Made by a program: the position numbers and the translations under genes
Notes under the pieces: model-generated
What the model was told of the DNA's origin: nothing
The model's input: only the letters and a program-made list of their open reading frames with translations
Databases searched by the model: none
NCBI GenBank assembly: GCA_014898415.1
Contig: RCTD01000001.1
Coordinates: 1 to 64,000 of the forward strand
DNA: 64,000 bases
Reading direction: 5' to 3'
Source: Stromatinia cepivora
Taxonomy: Eukaryota > Ascomycota > Leotiomycetes > Helotiales > Sclerotiniaceae
Shown: in pieces, positions 45,413 through 58,679 of the stretch
Position numbering within the stretch: position 1 is the first letter of the stretch
Layout of the letters: every line of letters begins with the position of its first letter

Positions 45413-47039
45413 CTACCTCTTCTTCAAATTCTTCATAATAAGATTCTGCAAACCCCTCTTCTTCCTTTCTCCCCCTCCATTCCCATCATCCTTCTTCACC
45501 TCCTCAACCTTTTTCTCCTCTTCTCCATCCTCCCCGCTCTCCACAATTGGAACCGGTTGTTGCGTAGCCTTCTCCCTATAAATATCCTTCAACACTGGTT
45601 TTCCCTTTAATCCCTCAACATTCGCTCCGTCATCCCACGCTAAATTGATAACCGTCGGACCCTGGATTCCCAGATCTTTGATGGGGAACTTTGTATCGTC
45701 ATTCGGTATAGTCTCTCTTCCCTTATGACCCTGATATATCAATTTGAAGGGTTCATTTTCATGAACGATTAATCCACGCACATAGTCATAGAGCCATTTT
45801 CCATGATGCTCATTACTAATGGATTTACTGACGGCCATTTGATCCGGGAATCGAATCCTCAAGGGAATTTCTTTGATCTTGGATAAGCGAGCGAGTCGTT
45901 CGGTGTCGAGGGCGAGTTCTTCGTCGTAGGAGAGGAGTTTGGTGTTTTGAGAACTGCTTTGGAGACGCGATTGTACGAGTTTGGCGTGTCGAATTGTGGG
46001 AATGTAGTCGTCTTCGTTGTGGGGGGTGAGGGCTGCGAGAGGAGTGTCGTTGCTGGGCGCGGCGAAGATGGTTAGGGGGAGGCCATCGGGGCCTAAGATT
46101 GGGGGAGAAGCTGAAGAATCGTTGGAGGACGTGGGTGGGATTGAGGGTGTGGTGTTTGTTGATGCGCCGGCGGGAGTAGGTGTTGAATATGGAGTTGTAT
46201 CTGAGGGATCAGAATCCATATCCACATCTTCGTTTTTCTGTTCTGGAGAAGGGAGATTCGCGATAGCATCCGTCATAGGTTCACCTTGCTGTGGTGTTTC
46301 TGCAGTAGGTTCAGGTACGTTCTCTTCCTCCTTGAAATACTCCCCAATATCCTTCATAGCCTCCTCAATCGGTTGATCCGTCTGCCTAAACGCAAGTCTG
46401 AGTAATCCCGTCCCCTTATTCAATCCCAAATTCGCAAGTGTCTTTTGTAAATCTCCAAATGTAGCCATTTCCCTTCCCATCACATTGAGCACCGGCATTT
46501 CATACACCATTCGACCGGCTCCCGATGCGCCATTTCGTAGCTGCGCTACTCCTCTTGCCGTAAAGTTTAGATTTGCAGACGCACTGCTGGACTCGAATTT
46601 GCGGAGGATAAGCCATAGTGTTGTATTACTGGGAAAAGTATCTTTTAGTCTGCCGCCTGGAACTGCAGATGCGAGATCTTGTGGTAATTGCAGCGCAATG
46701 GAGACAGGGGCGGGAGATCTGGAAGCTTCGACTAAAGTAAGTTTTGCGCCGGTGGTGAGACCTGTTTGACGGTATGTTTGGGAAAGGTCTATAGGTTTGT
46801 CGTTACTCCTATTGTGAGTGTTAGAGAAGTGTTGAAAGAGGAACCGGGTTTTGGCAGCTTATTTGCTGGATGGGGAATGAATTTTTGGAGCTCATTTACC
46901 TTTTGAGATCATAGTTAGTATTCTTCTTTCCAAGCTTCTTACATGCTTCTGAGACAACTTCACTCATATAAGTTCCTGGAGTAACTTTTATGGTTGCTCT
47001 GTTGAAGGACTTATCGATGACAACAACGTTGGAAGCCAT
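45413..47039 (-). CDS. TUG/UBX domain protein (ASPSCR1/Ubx4-like Cdc48 adaptor)
   Basis: Exons 46900-47039 and 45413-46808 (intron GTAAAT...AATAG) encode 511 aa. Residues about 5-75 form the N-terminal TUG ubiquitin-like domain (VVVIDKSFNRATIKVTPGTY, then CKKLGKKNTNYDLKR). A second ubiquitin-like segment follows (DTFPSNTTLWLILRKFE). A Pro/Thr/Ser-rich acidic linker leads to a C-terminal UBX domain (IPLRIRFPDQMAVSKSISNEH, then LIVHENEPFKLIYQGHKGRE). The basic tail is KKRGLQNLIMKNLKKR. The mammalian relative is TUG/ASPSCR1 and the yeast one Ubx4; both bind the AAA ATPase p97/Cdc48. Role in Cdc48-dependent protein handling is inferred from the family. It is divergent from the proteasome beta-3 gene across 620 bp. 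Confidence 0.88.
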
Positions 47040-47659
47040 AATAATTTTGAATAATTCGTAATAGGTGTAATTGTTCCAATAGATGAGATGGATTGCAGGA
47101 CAAGCTTGAAGTTTAAGAAACAATCGGTCGGTCCTCAGTTCGAGTAGATGTGAATATGTAAAGTCTGGTTTGTTATGTTATCATGTTATATTGGCACCTT
47201 CTATGAATTTCCGTGATATATTTGTACGGCTGTTGGAGGTTTGTGGCGGGGTGTTAACAAGCTTGAAGTGAATCAATCAATCGACGGTAGAGGGAAAGTC
47301 AAGCCACGTAAATAAATGTGATATTCGATAACAATCCAAATAAAAATAGATGTTTGCTTCAGCTTCACTCCTTTGAAATATAAATAATTCAATCAATTTT
47401 AACTCCCGTCACAATCCCATAAGGTAGGTGTGGTCCGTAATCTAGAATCTAGCCTACCTCATTCATAAATCGTTGCCTTGTAGGTCCGAGCTTCAGAGCT
47501 CAACATCGACCGACGCGCCAGCCGTGTCTACCTTGTCCATAGACCACTTCAACTTCAACACCAAATTATCCATCTGCGAAGCTCTTTTTAAATAAGAACA
47601 CATCTACTGTTTCTTGATACCCAATTCTTGATACCCTCAATTCATATACTTCATTCACA
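47040..47659. promoter_or_regulatory. Divergent promoter region between TUG/UBX and proteasome beta-3 genes
   Basis: 620 bp between the two ATGs, on opposite strands. It must contain both promoters and 5' UTRs. I looked for the yeast Rpn4 proteasome element (GGTGGCAAA) and saw no copy. Confidence 0.6.
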
Positions 47660-48570
47660 ATGGTAAGCTTGCTTTGCTAAATAAAACATATTTATGTCAA
47701 ATATGATATCAATACTATGAACAACCAGCTAACATCAACATCTAGAGCTCCCCATTCTCCATCAGTACATCTCCCCTTCTCCCTACCATCCTCCAGCTCT
47801 CAAAACAAAATACTAACCACCCCCCTCTTCAGATGGCGGTGCCTGCGTAGCAATGGTAGGCAAAGACTGCGTAGCCATAGCCTGCGATCTCCGACTCGGC
47901 CTCCAAGCCCTCACCGTCTCCAACAACTTCCCCAAGATATTCTCCTACGGTCCCTCCGTCTACCTCGGACTCACGGGTCTCGCAACCGACGTCTCCACCG
48001 TCTCGGATCTCTTCCGCTACAAAGTAAACATGTATCGACTCCGCGAAGAGCGCAATATTTCTCCCACCACCATGGCGAATTTGGTTTCGAGTTCGCTGTA
48101 TGAACGTCGTTTTGGTCCGTTTTTTGTTAGTCCTGTGATTGCGGGGTTGGATCAGAAGACGGGGAAGCCGTTTATTTGTGGGTTTGATAGTATTGGTTGT
48201 ATCGATTTTGCAAAGGATTTTATTGTTAGTGGGACTGCGAGTGATCAGTTGTTTGGTACTTGTGAGGGGTTGTGGGAACCGGATTTGGTGAGTTTGATTC
48301 TAAAGTTTCTTTGCTTTTGAGAATTGCGGGCATCATCTTGCGGGATTCTCTTGCGGATGTGTCTGGACGGATGGCAACAGCTACGTATCATATCATATCA
48401 AATACTAACAACCAATCTCAAACTAGGGACCAGAAGATCTCTTCGAGACAATATCACAAGCACTCTTGAACGCAGTCGACAGAGATGCCCTGTCAGGTTG
48501 GGGTGCCCACGTTTACATCATCGAGAAGGATAAGGTAACCAAGAGGTTATTGAAGGGTAGACAAGATTAA
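47660..48570 (+). CDS. PUP3: 20S proteasome subunit beta-3
   Basis: Four exons, 47660-47662, 47746-47764, 47833-48287 and 48427-48570, encode 206 aa, matching the family. Exon 1 is just the ATG (cacaATG|GTAAGC) and exon 2 only 19 nt. The spliced N-terminus [17 protein letters not shown] is typical of beta-3, which lacks the catalytic Thr1 and the propeptide. Further matches: [102 protein letters not shown], ending [19 protein letters not shown]. It is a structural subunit of the inner beta ring of the 20S core, in cytosol and nucleus. It is divergent from the UBX gene. Confidence 0.96.
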
Positions 48571-49186
48571 ACGGTATGAATGATGACTTCGTTATGATTC
48601 TGACGGAGGACGAAGTCGTGCTCATAACCTTGATGGAGGATGAAATCGCATTCCTTACAGGAAACGATACATACGACGGTATGAGACAATGCTCAAGGGT
48701 TCTCGGAGGAAAGAATAAGTGAAAGATGCTTGCTTGCATGTAGATGGCAAACAGGCGAGATTTGTAGTATTAGATCTATCTAGCAAGCAGGCAAGACAAG
48801 GCAAGGCATCGAGGGCTTGATAGATACAAAACGGGCATAAATGGCACCCTTACGTCTTGCGTTTGCGATTTCATTTTCATTTCCAAATTCCAAAACAATG
48901 AAGCAAGCCATTGCAAACTCCAAACTTAAGATATGTATTTTTAATTTTTCTGCCGAAAAAAAATCAAGCATTATTTCTTGTTCTTGACATAATCTGGGGT
49001 TTGATACCCATTGCCTTGCGAGAGTGGTGCCCTACATATAATATATGTTATTCTAATATTGACTGATATCTAATAATTTACACTTGACCATGCATGATGA
49101 ATCATTTTCGCCGTTCAACCTCCCAACTAAGGCATGTCATGCCAACCGAATCCAAATCCACATTCTTCATGGCTCTATCTATCCAT
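48571..49186. other. Convergent intergenic region
   Basis: 3' flanks of PUP3 and the SERCA gene. Just after the PUP3 stop a degenerate direct repeat (GACGGAGGACGAAGTCG / GATGGAGGATGAAATCG) is visible at 48601-48650. No gene. Confidence 0.6.
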
Positions 49187-52100
49187 CTATTCCTTCTTTG
49201 GTCTTTGATCATTGATGGCCGATTTTTGCATAAAGAATTGTCTTTCTAGTAATTTGAGTCCCTCGTCGATGATACTGGGAGATGGATGGTTAGCAAGATA
49301 TTACATTACATTTTTTGTGACTATTCTGTAATTTACAAGCGGAGGGGAAGGAGCAAAAAGAAAGAACAGGGAAAACTTACATAACAGGAGCACTAATAAC
49401 AAGAACCGCCTGCCACTCATTCCAGTTCAAGGGAAGAATGGAAAAGAGAGTTTGCAAGATAGGTGTATAGAGGAGAGCAAAGTGTAGGGCCATGGATAGC
49501 GCGATGGCGTAAACCAACATCATGTTTTCCCAGAGCGGGAGAGTGAGGAGGGATTCGCTTGAGGAGAGAGCATTTACGGCATTGAACATTTCAATGACGA
49601 CAAGGATTGAAAGGGAGACTGTGGATGCTGATTTAGCCATGTCGTTCGAGAACATTTCGCAGCCTATTTCCGAGAATTGGGATGAACAGCGGTGGAAGTG
49701 AGATAATTGCCAAAAGGTGATTTGAGGTCCTTCAGGGTTGTACATGAACCACCATGCATAACCAGCTACAGTAGCAAGACCAACATAGACACCAATTACC
49801 ATATAACGGAAGAAAAGCCAGCCACTGATCAATGCTTCATCGCGCTTTCTTGGTTGTCTTTTCATGATATCGTGATCAGGGGGATTGAATGATAAAGCTG
49901 TAGCTGGAAGACCGTCGGTGACAAGGTTGACCCATAAGAGTTGAACTGGAATCAAAGCTTCCGGCATACCGGCTGCTGCTGTTAAGAAGATAGAAACAAC
50001 CTCGCCGATATTGGATGAGATGAGATAACGGATGAACTGTTGAGTGTTGTTATAAATAGATCTTCCTTCCTCAATAGCAACTTCAATCGTAGCAAAGTTG
50101 TTATCGGCAAGAACCATGTCGGAAGCAAGTTTAGACACATCAGTACCAGAACCCATGGCAACACCAATGTCGGCTTTCTTGAGAGCAGGGGCATCATTGA
50201 CACCATCACCAGTCATAGCTACCACTTCACCAGCGGATTGTAGTAAATCTACAAGCTTGGACTTGTGACTTGGTTCAACCCGAGAGAACAATGAAGCTGT
50301 CTTGGCAGCGAACAATTGTTCGCTTTCGCTAAGATTATCAAATTCGCGACCAGTGTAGCTTTTGCCTTTAAGATCCTCGTATTCTCCGAAAATGCCAATT
50401 TGTTTGCAAATTGCTTCGGCAGTGTTGCGGTTATCACCAGTAATGACAATGACTCGAATTCCAGCGTCCTTGCATTTTCGGATGGACCCTGCTACCTCTG
50501 GGCGAGGAGGATCAAGCATACCGACAAGACCAAGGAGTGTCATTTTTTGTTCAAGCTGTGTATATTCTGTAGTAGTTGTTGCGGACTTCAATAGCGGATT
50601 GGATCCGACATCTTCAACGCTAGCGAGTGCGATGACACGTAGACCTCTGTTACCATATTCAACAACTTCTTTCACTAAAAGCTTCTCAAGCGACTCTGTA
50701 AGTGGAACTCTCTTCCCGTTAGATCCAATCAAAGTATGGGTGCAACGATTGATAATATTTTCCGGAGCTCCTTTGACAAGCAGTTTTTGTTGCTGGCCGT
50801 TATCGACAAGAACAGACATGCTCTTTCTATCGCGAGAGAATTCATAAGTGGCAAGGAGAGGTGTTCTCTTTTCATACCAAGAGCTTGCGTGATGAAGACA
50901 TTCACCAGCAGTGATGCTGGTTTTCGCCTGATTGTGAGCTGGATCTAAGGTTCCAATTTTCTCTACCAAGACACGTAGAGCACCTTCCGTAGGTTCTCCA
51001 ACGTTTGAATAAGCCTTAGACTTAGTATCATATGCGAGTGCGGATTCGTTACAAAGAGCTGCTACCTCGGCCATTTGAAAGATGGTGTTCGACTTTGTGG
51101 CTACATCTGTCACTATGGTACCACCTGAAAGAATTTTTCCATTGGGAGAGAAAGTAGTTCCCTCAACTTCCAACTCCTCAAGATCAGAACCTGCCTCATT
51201 GATATAGACAAGCTTGTTGACACTCATTTGGTTGGTAGTCAAGGTACCAGTTTTGTCCGAACAAATCACGCTGCAGCTACCTAGAGTTTCTACCGAAGGC
51301 AAACTTCTAACAACAGCATTCTTGGCAGCCATTTTACGGGTACCGAGAGCTAAACAAGTTGTGATAACAACAGCAAGACCTTCTGGAATAGCTGCGACCC
51401 CAAGGGATACAGCTATCTTGAGATAGTAAATCGCACCTTTAGCAAAACTTCCGTGGGAAGGATCGCTGAAATGAGGAATATTGATAAGCCAGACAACAAT
51501 ACAGATGACTGAAATGACCTTCGCCAAAGTGTCTCCAAAATCGTTGAGTTTTTGCTTGAGAGGTGTTGGCTCCGAGATTTGTGCCGTAATACTTTCGTGG
51601 ATATCACCAATGGCTGTAGAAGATCCGGTGAGAACGACAATTGCAGTTGCATGTCCATTGACGACTGTAGTTCCAGAGAAAAGCATATTTACTTGATCCT
51701 GCTTGACGGACTTCAAATCCTTGACAGGCGTGGTACTTTTTCCAACACCCCCGCTCTCTCCTGTAAGAATGGCTTGATCGACAGAGAAACTATTGCTCTG
51801 AATTGCGAGCACTCTGCAGTCTGCAGGAATTCTATCTCCAACTGCGATTGTAATGATATCTCCTGGAACCAACTCTTCCGCGCGAACTCTAGTGACATGT
51901 CCATTTCGAATAACCTTCGCTTCATTTGCTGAATATTCTTGAAGGGCTGCAATTGCTTTTTCTGCGCTACTTTCTTGCGATACACCGACGACGGCATTGA
52001 GAATCAAAATGGTAAGAATCTATATCCATCCATTAGTATTACGGGCACACGGTCTTGGTGGAAGAGTAAAGACATACAACTGCGGGGTCCACAAAAGCAG

Positions 52101-52423
52101 TCCATCCTCCTTCATCTTCGAAAAGAGCTAAAACAAAAGAGATAGCCGCGGAACCGAGTAATATTATAACGAGTTGATCTTTGAATTGTTCGAGTATAAG
52201 CTCCCAGATTGGAGTTGGAGGCTCATCTGCGATAGCTGTTATATGATTAGTTAGAGCTCTAATTGATGCGGCGCAAAGGACACAGGCCAAGGATGTATTG
52301 CTTACCATTGCGACCATATTTCTCCCTTGATGCGATAACTTGAGCATCTGTGAGACCTCGAGATTCGGATACGGAGAAATGCTTTAAGACCTCAGAGGTC
52401 GATTGGGAATATGCACTGTCCAT
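49187..52423 (-). CDS. nca-1: SERCA-type endoplasmic reticulum Ca2+-transporting P-type ATPase
   Basis: Exons 52306-52423, 52078-52235, 49381-52019 and 49187-49274 encode 1000 aa, the SERCA length. The cation ATPase N-domain ([18 protein letters not shown], then [16 protein letters not shown]) precedes M1-M2. Actuator motif: ILTGES. M4: [19 protein letters not shown]. Phosphorylation site: CSDKTGTLT (Asp at about residue 350). P-domain hinge: [19 protein letters not shown]5-M6: [11 protein letters not shown] and [13 protein letters not shown], carrying the Ca2+-site acidic and Asn residues. M8 and C-terminal segments fit SERCA rather than Golgi PMR1 or plasma-membrane PMCA (no calmodulin tail). 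The pump moves cytosolic Ca2+ into the ER at the cost of ATP. Start chosen at [12 protein letters not shown]. Introns are GT-AG; the last exon adds [20 protein letters not shown]. The symbol follows the Neurospora SERCA. Confidence 0.95.
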
Positions 52424-55400
52424 GATTGTATGTGATGTCTTGTCTTCGTGGGGCAATACGTTAGAAGGAAGGATTGTAGCGATATGATAGCCACTTCGTT
52501 CAAATTGATTGTCTCATCTAAAAAGGAAGATTTATGAACAGATCTCCTTAAGAAAAAGAGAAAAAAATACGAAAGGGAATTCTATGTATTCTATTCAAGC
52601 AATTCAAGCAATTCAAAAAGAATCGATTCTTGAGTTTCAAAAAAGAGATAAGAAAGCTAATTGATTGATTGTTTAATATTTTCTACTCCGTATATTTTCT
52701 TGAACAAGTGTCCTTCTGGGAAGTTCTTATGATGTAATTTTGTGATTTGATTGGTTAAATTTAATCCTTTCTCTTAGTAAGGTGGCCACTCGCGAAACAA
52801 CCATTGTTTGAAGTGAAGAGTGAAGTTGGTTGGTCAGTGAGTGAGTGGTTGGTCAGTGAGTGTTTAGAAAGCAGTGGAAGCAGTGGAAGGTTAGAGAATC
52901 CCTCGATATTGGTATTGATTCATATTGATATCTATACCCATCCTACCTAGTATGTTTTTATACCTTGAATATAGGTACATATCATATACGAGTATGTAAC
53001 CAAATTAATAATCTTCAATATTCTGTTTCCAAATACTCTATTCTGCCTCCACGGCAGTGGCCCTCGGAGAGCCAGCGGAGCGTCACTTTGATGGATAGAT
53101 GAATTATTGCTTTACCACTGACCTTAGGTCCTGGAAGTTTACACTGTTACAACAAAGACATCATGGATTTGGGGGATGAAAGTTATACCTCAAGAGTACC
53201 TGTATCGCTCTGTAGGTAATAAATACTAGGTTCTCCACGGGTACTGCTATATCTAACTGTGCTTTTGAACACTCTGGTTCTACAGACATACCCATATCTT
53301 CATCTAATATAACCAGTCCACCGCCTAGGCTGGCTTTCTTGACGTCCATTTGCCATAAGCAGAGTCAGCGGAGTACTCTGGTAGTATAGTACCCGAATCT
53401 TAACTCCGAGTGAATGATTGTATTCACGATGAGCTTGGTATACGGTGCAGTATTAACAGTGTTGATCTTATGATCCATGTTCATCCCGACGGGTCTTCTT
53501 GATACCTCATGTTTGTTGAAAGATTTCCACAAGGATGAGCATGAGAACTTTACAGAGTAGAAAGAATCCAGAGGCGTAATGCAAGTGCTCCGTAAGTACT
53601 AAGTAGAGCCTAGTTAAGAAGGGATGCATCTTGATGGGTAATCTAGGACATTGGGTTTCTTCACATCATCACGTGAAGTTAAGTTTGTTGTAATATGCAG
53701 CCGCAAGTCGTTTCTTTCTGGGTCCTCCTATCAACTACTCCGTAGGTTCTATGAAAATTTCCATCCTTACTCATCGATAATCGGCCCCTGATTGGTCATA
53801 ATATTTAATCCTTGCTTACCACGAGGTAGGCAGAAATAACCGTTCGTCACCCATTCTTTCTCTAATGGGACGGAAAAACGTAGGTGCTGGCATATTTCAA
53901 CTCCTTCATCACACAATTAAAACCGCCAGTTGTACAGTACCAAAGTTCTAAACACGCATTCCCCACCATGTCGAGAACTAATCACGGTAATTTCTTGCCA
54001 TATTTAGACTTCATGGAGGAAGTAAAGATACTTCACATACTTCCGATGCATTTTACAGACGTTGATGACTTGATCTCACTGATGTCAAGTTCGTAGTTCA
54101 TAGTTCATCTGAAATTTCGAATCAATGAAATTGAGCAGACAGGGGCTTTGCCGATCTCGATCAAATGGAAGGCGATAACCTGTTCTTGAACCAATATGTA
54201 GGAAATAGACTAGAGACACGAACCCTTGATAGCTCCTCATATCAGATTGCCGGAAGTTCTATCTTCAATTCCTAGTTTTTCTAGAATGCAACTAACCTTC
54301 GTATTGATGGGCAACCTTAGCTACCTAGGTTATAAGACAAATTATTGATAAAATGTTCTAGGTATAGTTAACAAAGACCAATTTCTCATCTCTCTCTACC
54401 CAGACAAGAACAATGCTGCGGACACTCCATACTGTCTTTGAGGTTGTTGTTGGTAGGATTTCCAGTTGTCACAAGGGAATCCACATCTACGTGGGGCAGA
54501 AATTTAACACCAATACACTTTAATGGGACCAACAGAACTCCTGACTTTATTCAGAGTTGAGGCCAGACTGACTTTTTAAGAATCCCTTCATATTCCGTAC
54601 AAAATGAATGTATGGATAGAAATCGATATTCCTATGGAGTAGTTCGTAAGGGAGGAAATGATAAAGTTTACTACTAGGTAGGTAGTTATACAACAAAACT
54701 TGACTCATTCATCATTTATTGTACATCAATCAGTCAGCCAGATTTCAAGTTTTCAGCGATCTTGTTTTGATAGGATGGGATATACCTAAGATGAGGCCAT
54801 ATGTAATAGGAGATAGATACTTGTATTGAACCCCTCATTTAATCAAAATCAATGAAATAATGATTACTCAGGTATTGGCTAACAAATACTTGATACTTCA
54901 TTTGCTTCACTTATCACTACGCACGCACGGTTTTGGGCATATCATTATTCTTTTTTTCTAGAAGTCCTTTAAAAGATTTTGGATCTTCATATCCTGCCTG
55001 TGGTTGTACGGGAGTATACAATTCACTCGCAAAGATCCCTTATTTGATATACTCACACTATACATACTCCATAGATAACCTACCTATGCTTTATAATGTC
55101 TATAATTCAACCAAAAAAATAATTGGAATTATTCGGAATATTCATTGCATTCAAGGATTAAATTACATGCAATTTAATTTCTTTTTGATTATATTCCAAT
55201 GATTTTTTCCCCTTACCCAAAAAAAAGTATTCATTCACTTCATTCACATTTCACATTTCACAATCACATCAATCTATCAATACTTACCAACAATCAACAA
55301 ATATTGACCGCTCGGTTATTGAATCAATCAGAATTAGCGTCAATTTCTCCATTATTACCTTCACACCAGATCCTTGGATTGATCTCCTCGCACTTACACC

Positions 55401-55549
55401 CATCTCTTGCACTTGCAAATCTTCCCATCTTTCTCTAAATAAACCACCAAGAAATCCAACCACGAAATCCCTCTTTCCATCTAACCACTCCGACTCCCTC
55501 TACATAATACTATCTACAACAAAACCAAACTCTTCAAATATCAGACAAT
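52424..55549. other. 3.1-kb intergenic region
   Basis: Upstream of the SERCA gene (minus) and the 14-3-3 gene (plus), so it holds both promoters. It contains a GGTTGGTCAGTGAGTG tandem pair (about 52828-52864), hairpin element copy B (53045-53085), and A+T-rich DNA. Short frames such as 53884-54096 lack recognisable content. The last 350 bp before the 14-3-3 ATG are C/T-rich, as in strong fungal promoters. Confidence 0.55.
53045..53085 (+). repeat. 41-bp GC-rich hairpin element, copy B (intergenic)
   Basis: Begins GCCTCCACGGCAGTGG and ends GAGCCAGCGGAGCGTCA. It is collinear with copies A and C. It lies about 620 bp upstream of the SERCA start, antisense to that gene. Confidence 0.85.
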
Positions 55550-56855
55550 ATGACCACCGAAGTAAGTTCAAATCTATCTGCTGTTACCGTGAATGTGGTT
55601 TAATTTCACTTTTCCCTTTATTTTGTTTCCCCTCCATAGTCGGTCTGCCAATATCCGAATCTTACCCCCAACTCCCCATCCAACGGCATGTTTGTTGTTG
55701 ATTTGTTTGTTTACTACTCTTGAACTTCATGCTAATACTTTGATGATTCACAGCGTGAAAGGTATGATTCGATTTGTTTCCATGCGGCTCCCAAATTCTC
55801 CTTTACTCTACGTGACGTGGTATTAACGACAGCCCTACAGCAAGACTTTCCTTGCTAGGCTCTGCGAGCAGGCTGAGCGCTACGATGAGATGGTTACATA
55901 CATGAAGGAGGTGGCCAAGGTATGCGACTCTAGAGTTCATTTGTTATTTGTTGCAGATTGCGGCGCGATGGAAATACTGATGATGCGTGATGCAGTTGGG
56001 CGGGGAACTCACCGTTGACGAGCGAAACCTCTTATCTGTCGCCTACAAGAACGTTGTCGGCACCAGACGTGCTTCTTGGCGCATCATTTCCTCGATCGAG
56101 CAGAAAGAGGAGTCTAAGGGTACCGATAAGCACGTTTCCACCATCCGTGATTACCGTCAAAAGATTGAGACCGAGTTGGAGAAGGTCTGCCAAGATGTCC
56201 TCGACGTCTTGGATGAGTCCTTGATTCCAAAGGCTGAATCCGGAGAGTCAAAGGTCTTCTACCACAAGATGTAAGTCTTATCGTTTCACATATCTTTGCG
56301 CCGGGTTCCGCGGCTTCCTGGGCTTTTTTTGACTGATGATTATTATAGGAAGGGAGATTACCACCGTTATTTGGCTGAGTTTGCCTCTGGTGAGAAGCGC
56401 AAGGTCGCTGCCACCGCCGCTCACGAGGCTTACAAGGTATACATTACTCCAACCTCATTTTCAAGAATCTCATGGTCTAATCATATAAATAGAATGCTAC
56501 CGATGTCGCACAAACTGAACTTACCCCCACTCACCCAATCCGTCTTGGTTTGGCTCTCAACTTCTCTGTCTTCTACTACGAAATCTTGAACTCCCCAGAC
56601 CGTGCATGCCATCTCGCCAAGCAAGCTTTCGATGATGCTATTGCCGAGCTTGATTCGCTTTCTGAGGAGTCTTACCGCGACAGCACCCTTATCATGCAAC
56701 TTCTTAGGGATAATTTGACCCTCTGGACTTCATCTGACAACGGTGAACCTGAGGCTGCTGCTGGTGACGCACCAAAGGAGGCTGAGAAGGCAGTTGAGGC
56801 CGAGACCAAGGCAGACGAGCCAACTACCGAAGCCGCACCTGCACCTGAATCTTAG
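55550..56855 (+). CDS. BMH1: 14-3-3 protein
   Basis: Six exons, 55550-55561 (12 nt), 55754-55761 (8 nt), 55841-55919, 55996-56270, 56349-56436 and 56493-56855, encode 274 aa. The spliced N-terminus is [20 protein letters not shown]. Conserved 14-3-3 features: [21 protein letters not shown] with the phosphopeptide-binding Lys and Arg, [33 protein letters not shown] with Arg-Tyr, [20 protein letters not shown], and [17 protein letters not shown]. An Ala/Glu-rich acidic tail follows, as in fungal members. It binds phosphoserine/threonine motifs of many signalling and metabolic proteins, in cytosol and nucleus. All introns are GT-AG. The 8-nt second exon (CGTGAAAG) is a true microexon, supported because it restores the family N-terminus. 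Confidence 0.97.
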
Positions 56856-58679
56856 ATCTCTTTGAACCGTCTCGAAATCTCTTCGTCTTCGTTCTTTAAT
56901 GTTGTTCATCTTCTGGAGTGGCTGGAATATACCTGGCTTGCCGGTGGAGTGATTGCAGCATGATGGCTAGGGGATAGGAGTTGATATGAAAAGCAGAATT
57001 AGGGTGCATATTTGCAAATACTTGCAATCTGTCAAAGGCACCAAGATTTTGTGAATCCTGATGATCAATGTTTTTTCTTTTCTGATTGCGATGTTTCCTT
57101 GCGGTCATTCTCACGTCAGTTACTTGTCTTTTTAACACATGGTTACCCTTTTCTCCTCATTCGCAAGAGACGAGGCTTCTTAAGGTTTCAAACGTACAAG
57201 TCTCTGCTCGAAGGAATGCACACTTTTCCCTCAGAACACTCAGTGCCTCTACGGTAGCACAATAGATCACCCAATTTCGTAATTTCTTTCAAAGTTTTTA
57301 CAGATCGGGGCCTTGCGTACTCTGTGGTTGGCGTGCTTTTCTGGTCTAGATATCCCTCGGATTTCTTACATCCCAATGTTGTCATAGCGAAATAGGCTAA
57401 CGTACTCACTTAACAATATCTTACTGTCTCCAAATCAATGTAATCGCATGACAGGAATTGGGCTTTGAATGATTTCAGTGAATGTTGAATGAAGGCAACA
57501 GAGCTTTTTGAATATGAATGTGATTGTGATTACAGTATGATGTGCATGTACCACGTAGTAGGTTGTATATGGTGAATGTGCTTTACGCCACATTCTGTAG
57601 GAACTCCTCTCTCTTGTATCTATGGTCCAAAAGTAATGAACATCCCGTTACCACTGCTCCTCCACAAGAAATATAATCCCACGTTCCTCCCACGTCTTTC
57701 TTCCAGGCATTGGGGGGGGAGGGGGAGTGGCAGCCATAGGTGAGCATGTACAGCATAGAAAACACAATAAGTAAGAGAGATGGATAAAACAAGAAGCATA
57801 GAGGAAATGACGCGAATAACACAGGAGGAAACATTACTATCACTATCTTCATCACCATTACTCATCGTGTGGCAGAAGCTGAGGATTTATACAAATCTCA
57901 TGTCTCTCCCATCGAATGATTTTATTTGAAGGTTAAATTTTTATTATTGTTGGTATTGTTAGGATAGGAATTAGGATAGTGTATACGAGATGACGGTCCC
58001 TGTGGGAGTAGATTTGGAAAGGGGGTTTTGGTTAAGATGTGAATGGAATGACTTGATTTGTGAGTTGTGAGGGGGTCGTTGGTCTTGCATAGAATATGGA
58101 TGTGGATGTATCCGGAGTAAGGTTAGGACTTATAATGGACTCTGTTCCATTCCTGGGTCTTCTGGTTATACATTATGGTAAGCAAGGTTCATCGCTTGGA
58201 ATATATATGATGTGAACTTCATGGTTGAGTTGTGGCTCCTGGTGTGCTTTCATCTATCTTTGAGTGAGTGAGCTTCATTCTAGATTAGTGCCTCATATCA
58301 AAGGCCATAACTACAACCATCCCACGTGATCCATCATCTTTCACCCGCGCGGCGAGAAGATCATACGTACGGGTACGAGTACCTAATCGCAAGGCAGATT
58401 TGAGACGCGCAAGAATTGGAAAGCACGAATAAATTCGTAACCTTCTTTTTGTTTCGTTTCTTATTTCATTTACTTATTTATTTTATCCATTTCAAATGAT
58501 TGCTTAATAAATGCCATTTTGCCTCGCGATAAACTTAAACTCAAACTTTGGCCATTTGGTTATTTCGCTTTCTTCCACTTCCTCTTCTTCTTCCTCATCC
58601 AACTTCCTTTTAAACTAAATAAACCGAATAAGAATAAGAAAGAATAACACAATTAACCCATCCTAGAGATACCGTCAAA
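56856..58679. other. 1.8-kb intergenic region
   Basis: 14-3-3 3' flank and ECM29 promoter. A G-tract (GGGGGGGGAGGGGGAGTGGC) lies at 57711-57730. Short frames on either strand carry no recognisable domain. Confidence 0.6.

Noticed and set aside
53346..53380. AGTCAGCGGAGTACTCTGG resembling the end of the 41-bp element
   Set aside because: Only the CAGCGGAG core is shared; the 5' arm and stem are missing, so it is not counted as a copy.
57583..57865. Hydrophobic minus-strand ORFs (81-91 aa)
   Set aside because: Overlapping frames of a G-rich tract, no ATG context or conserved motif; probably chance.
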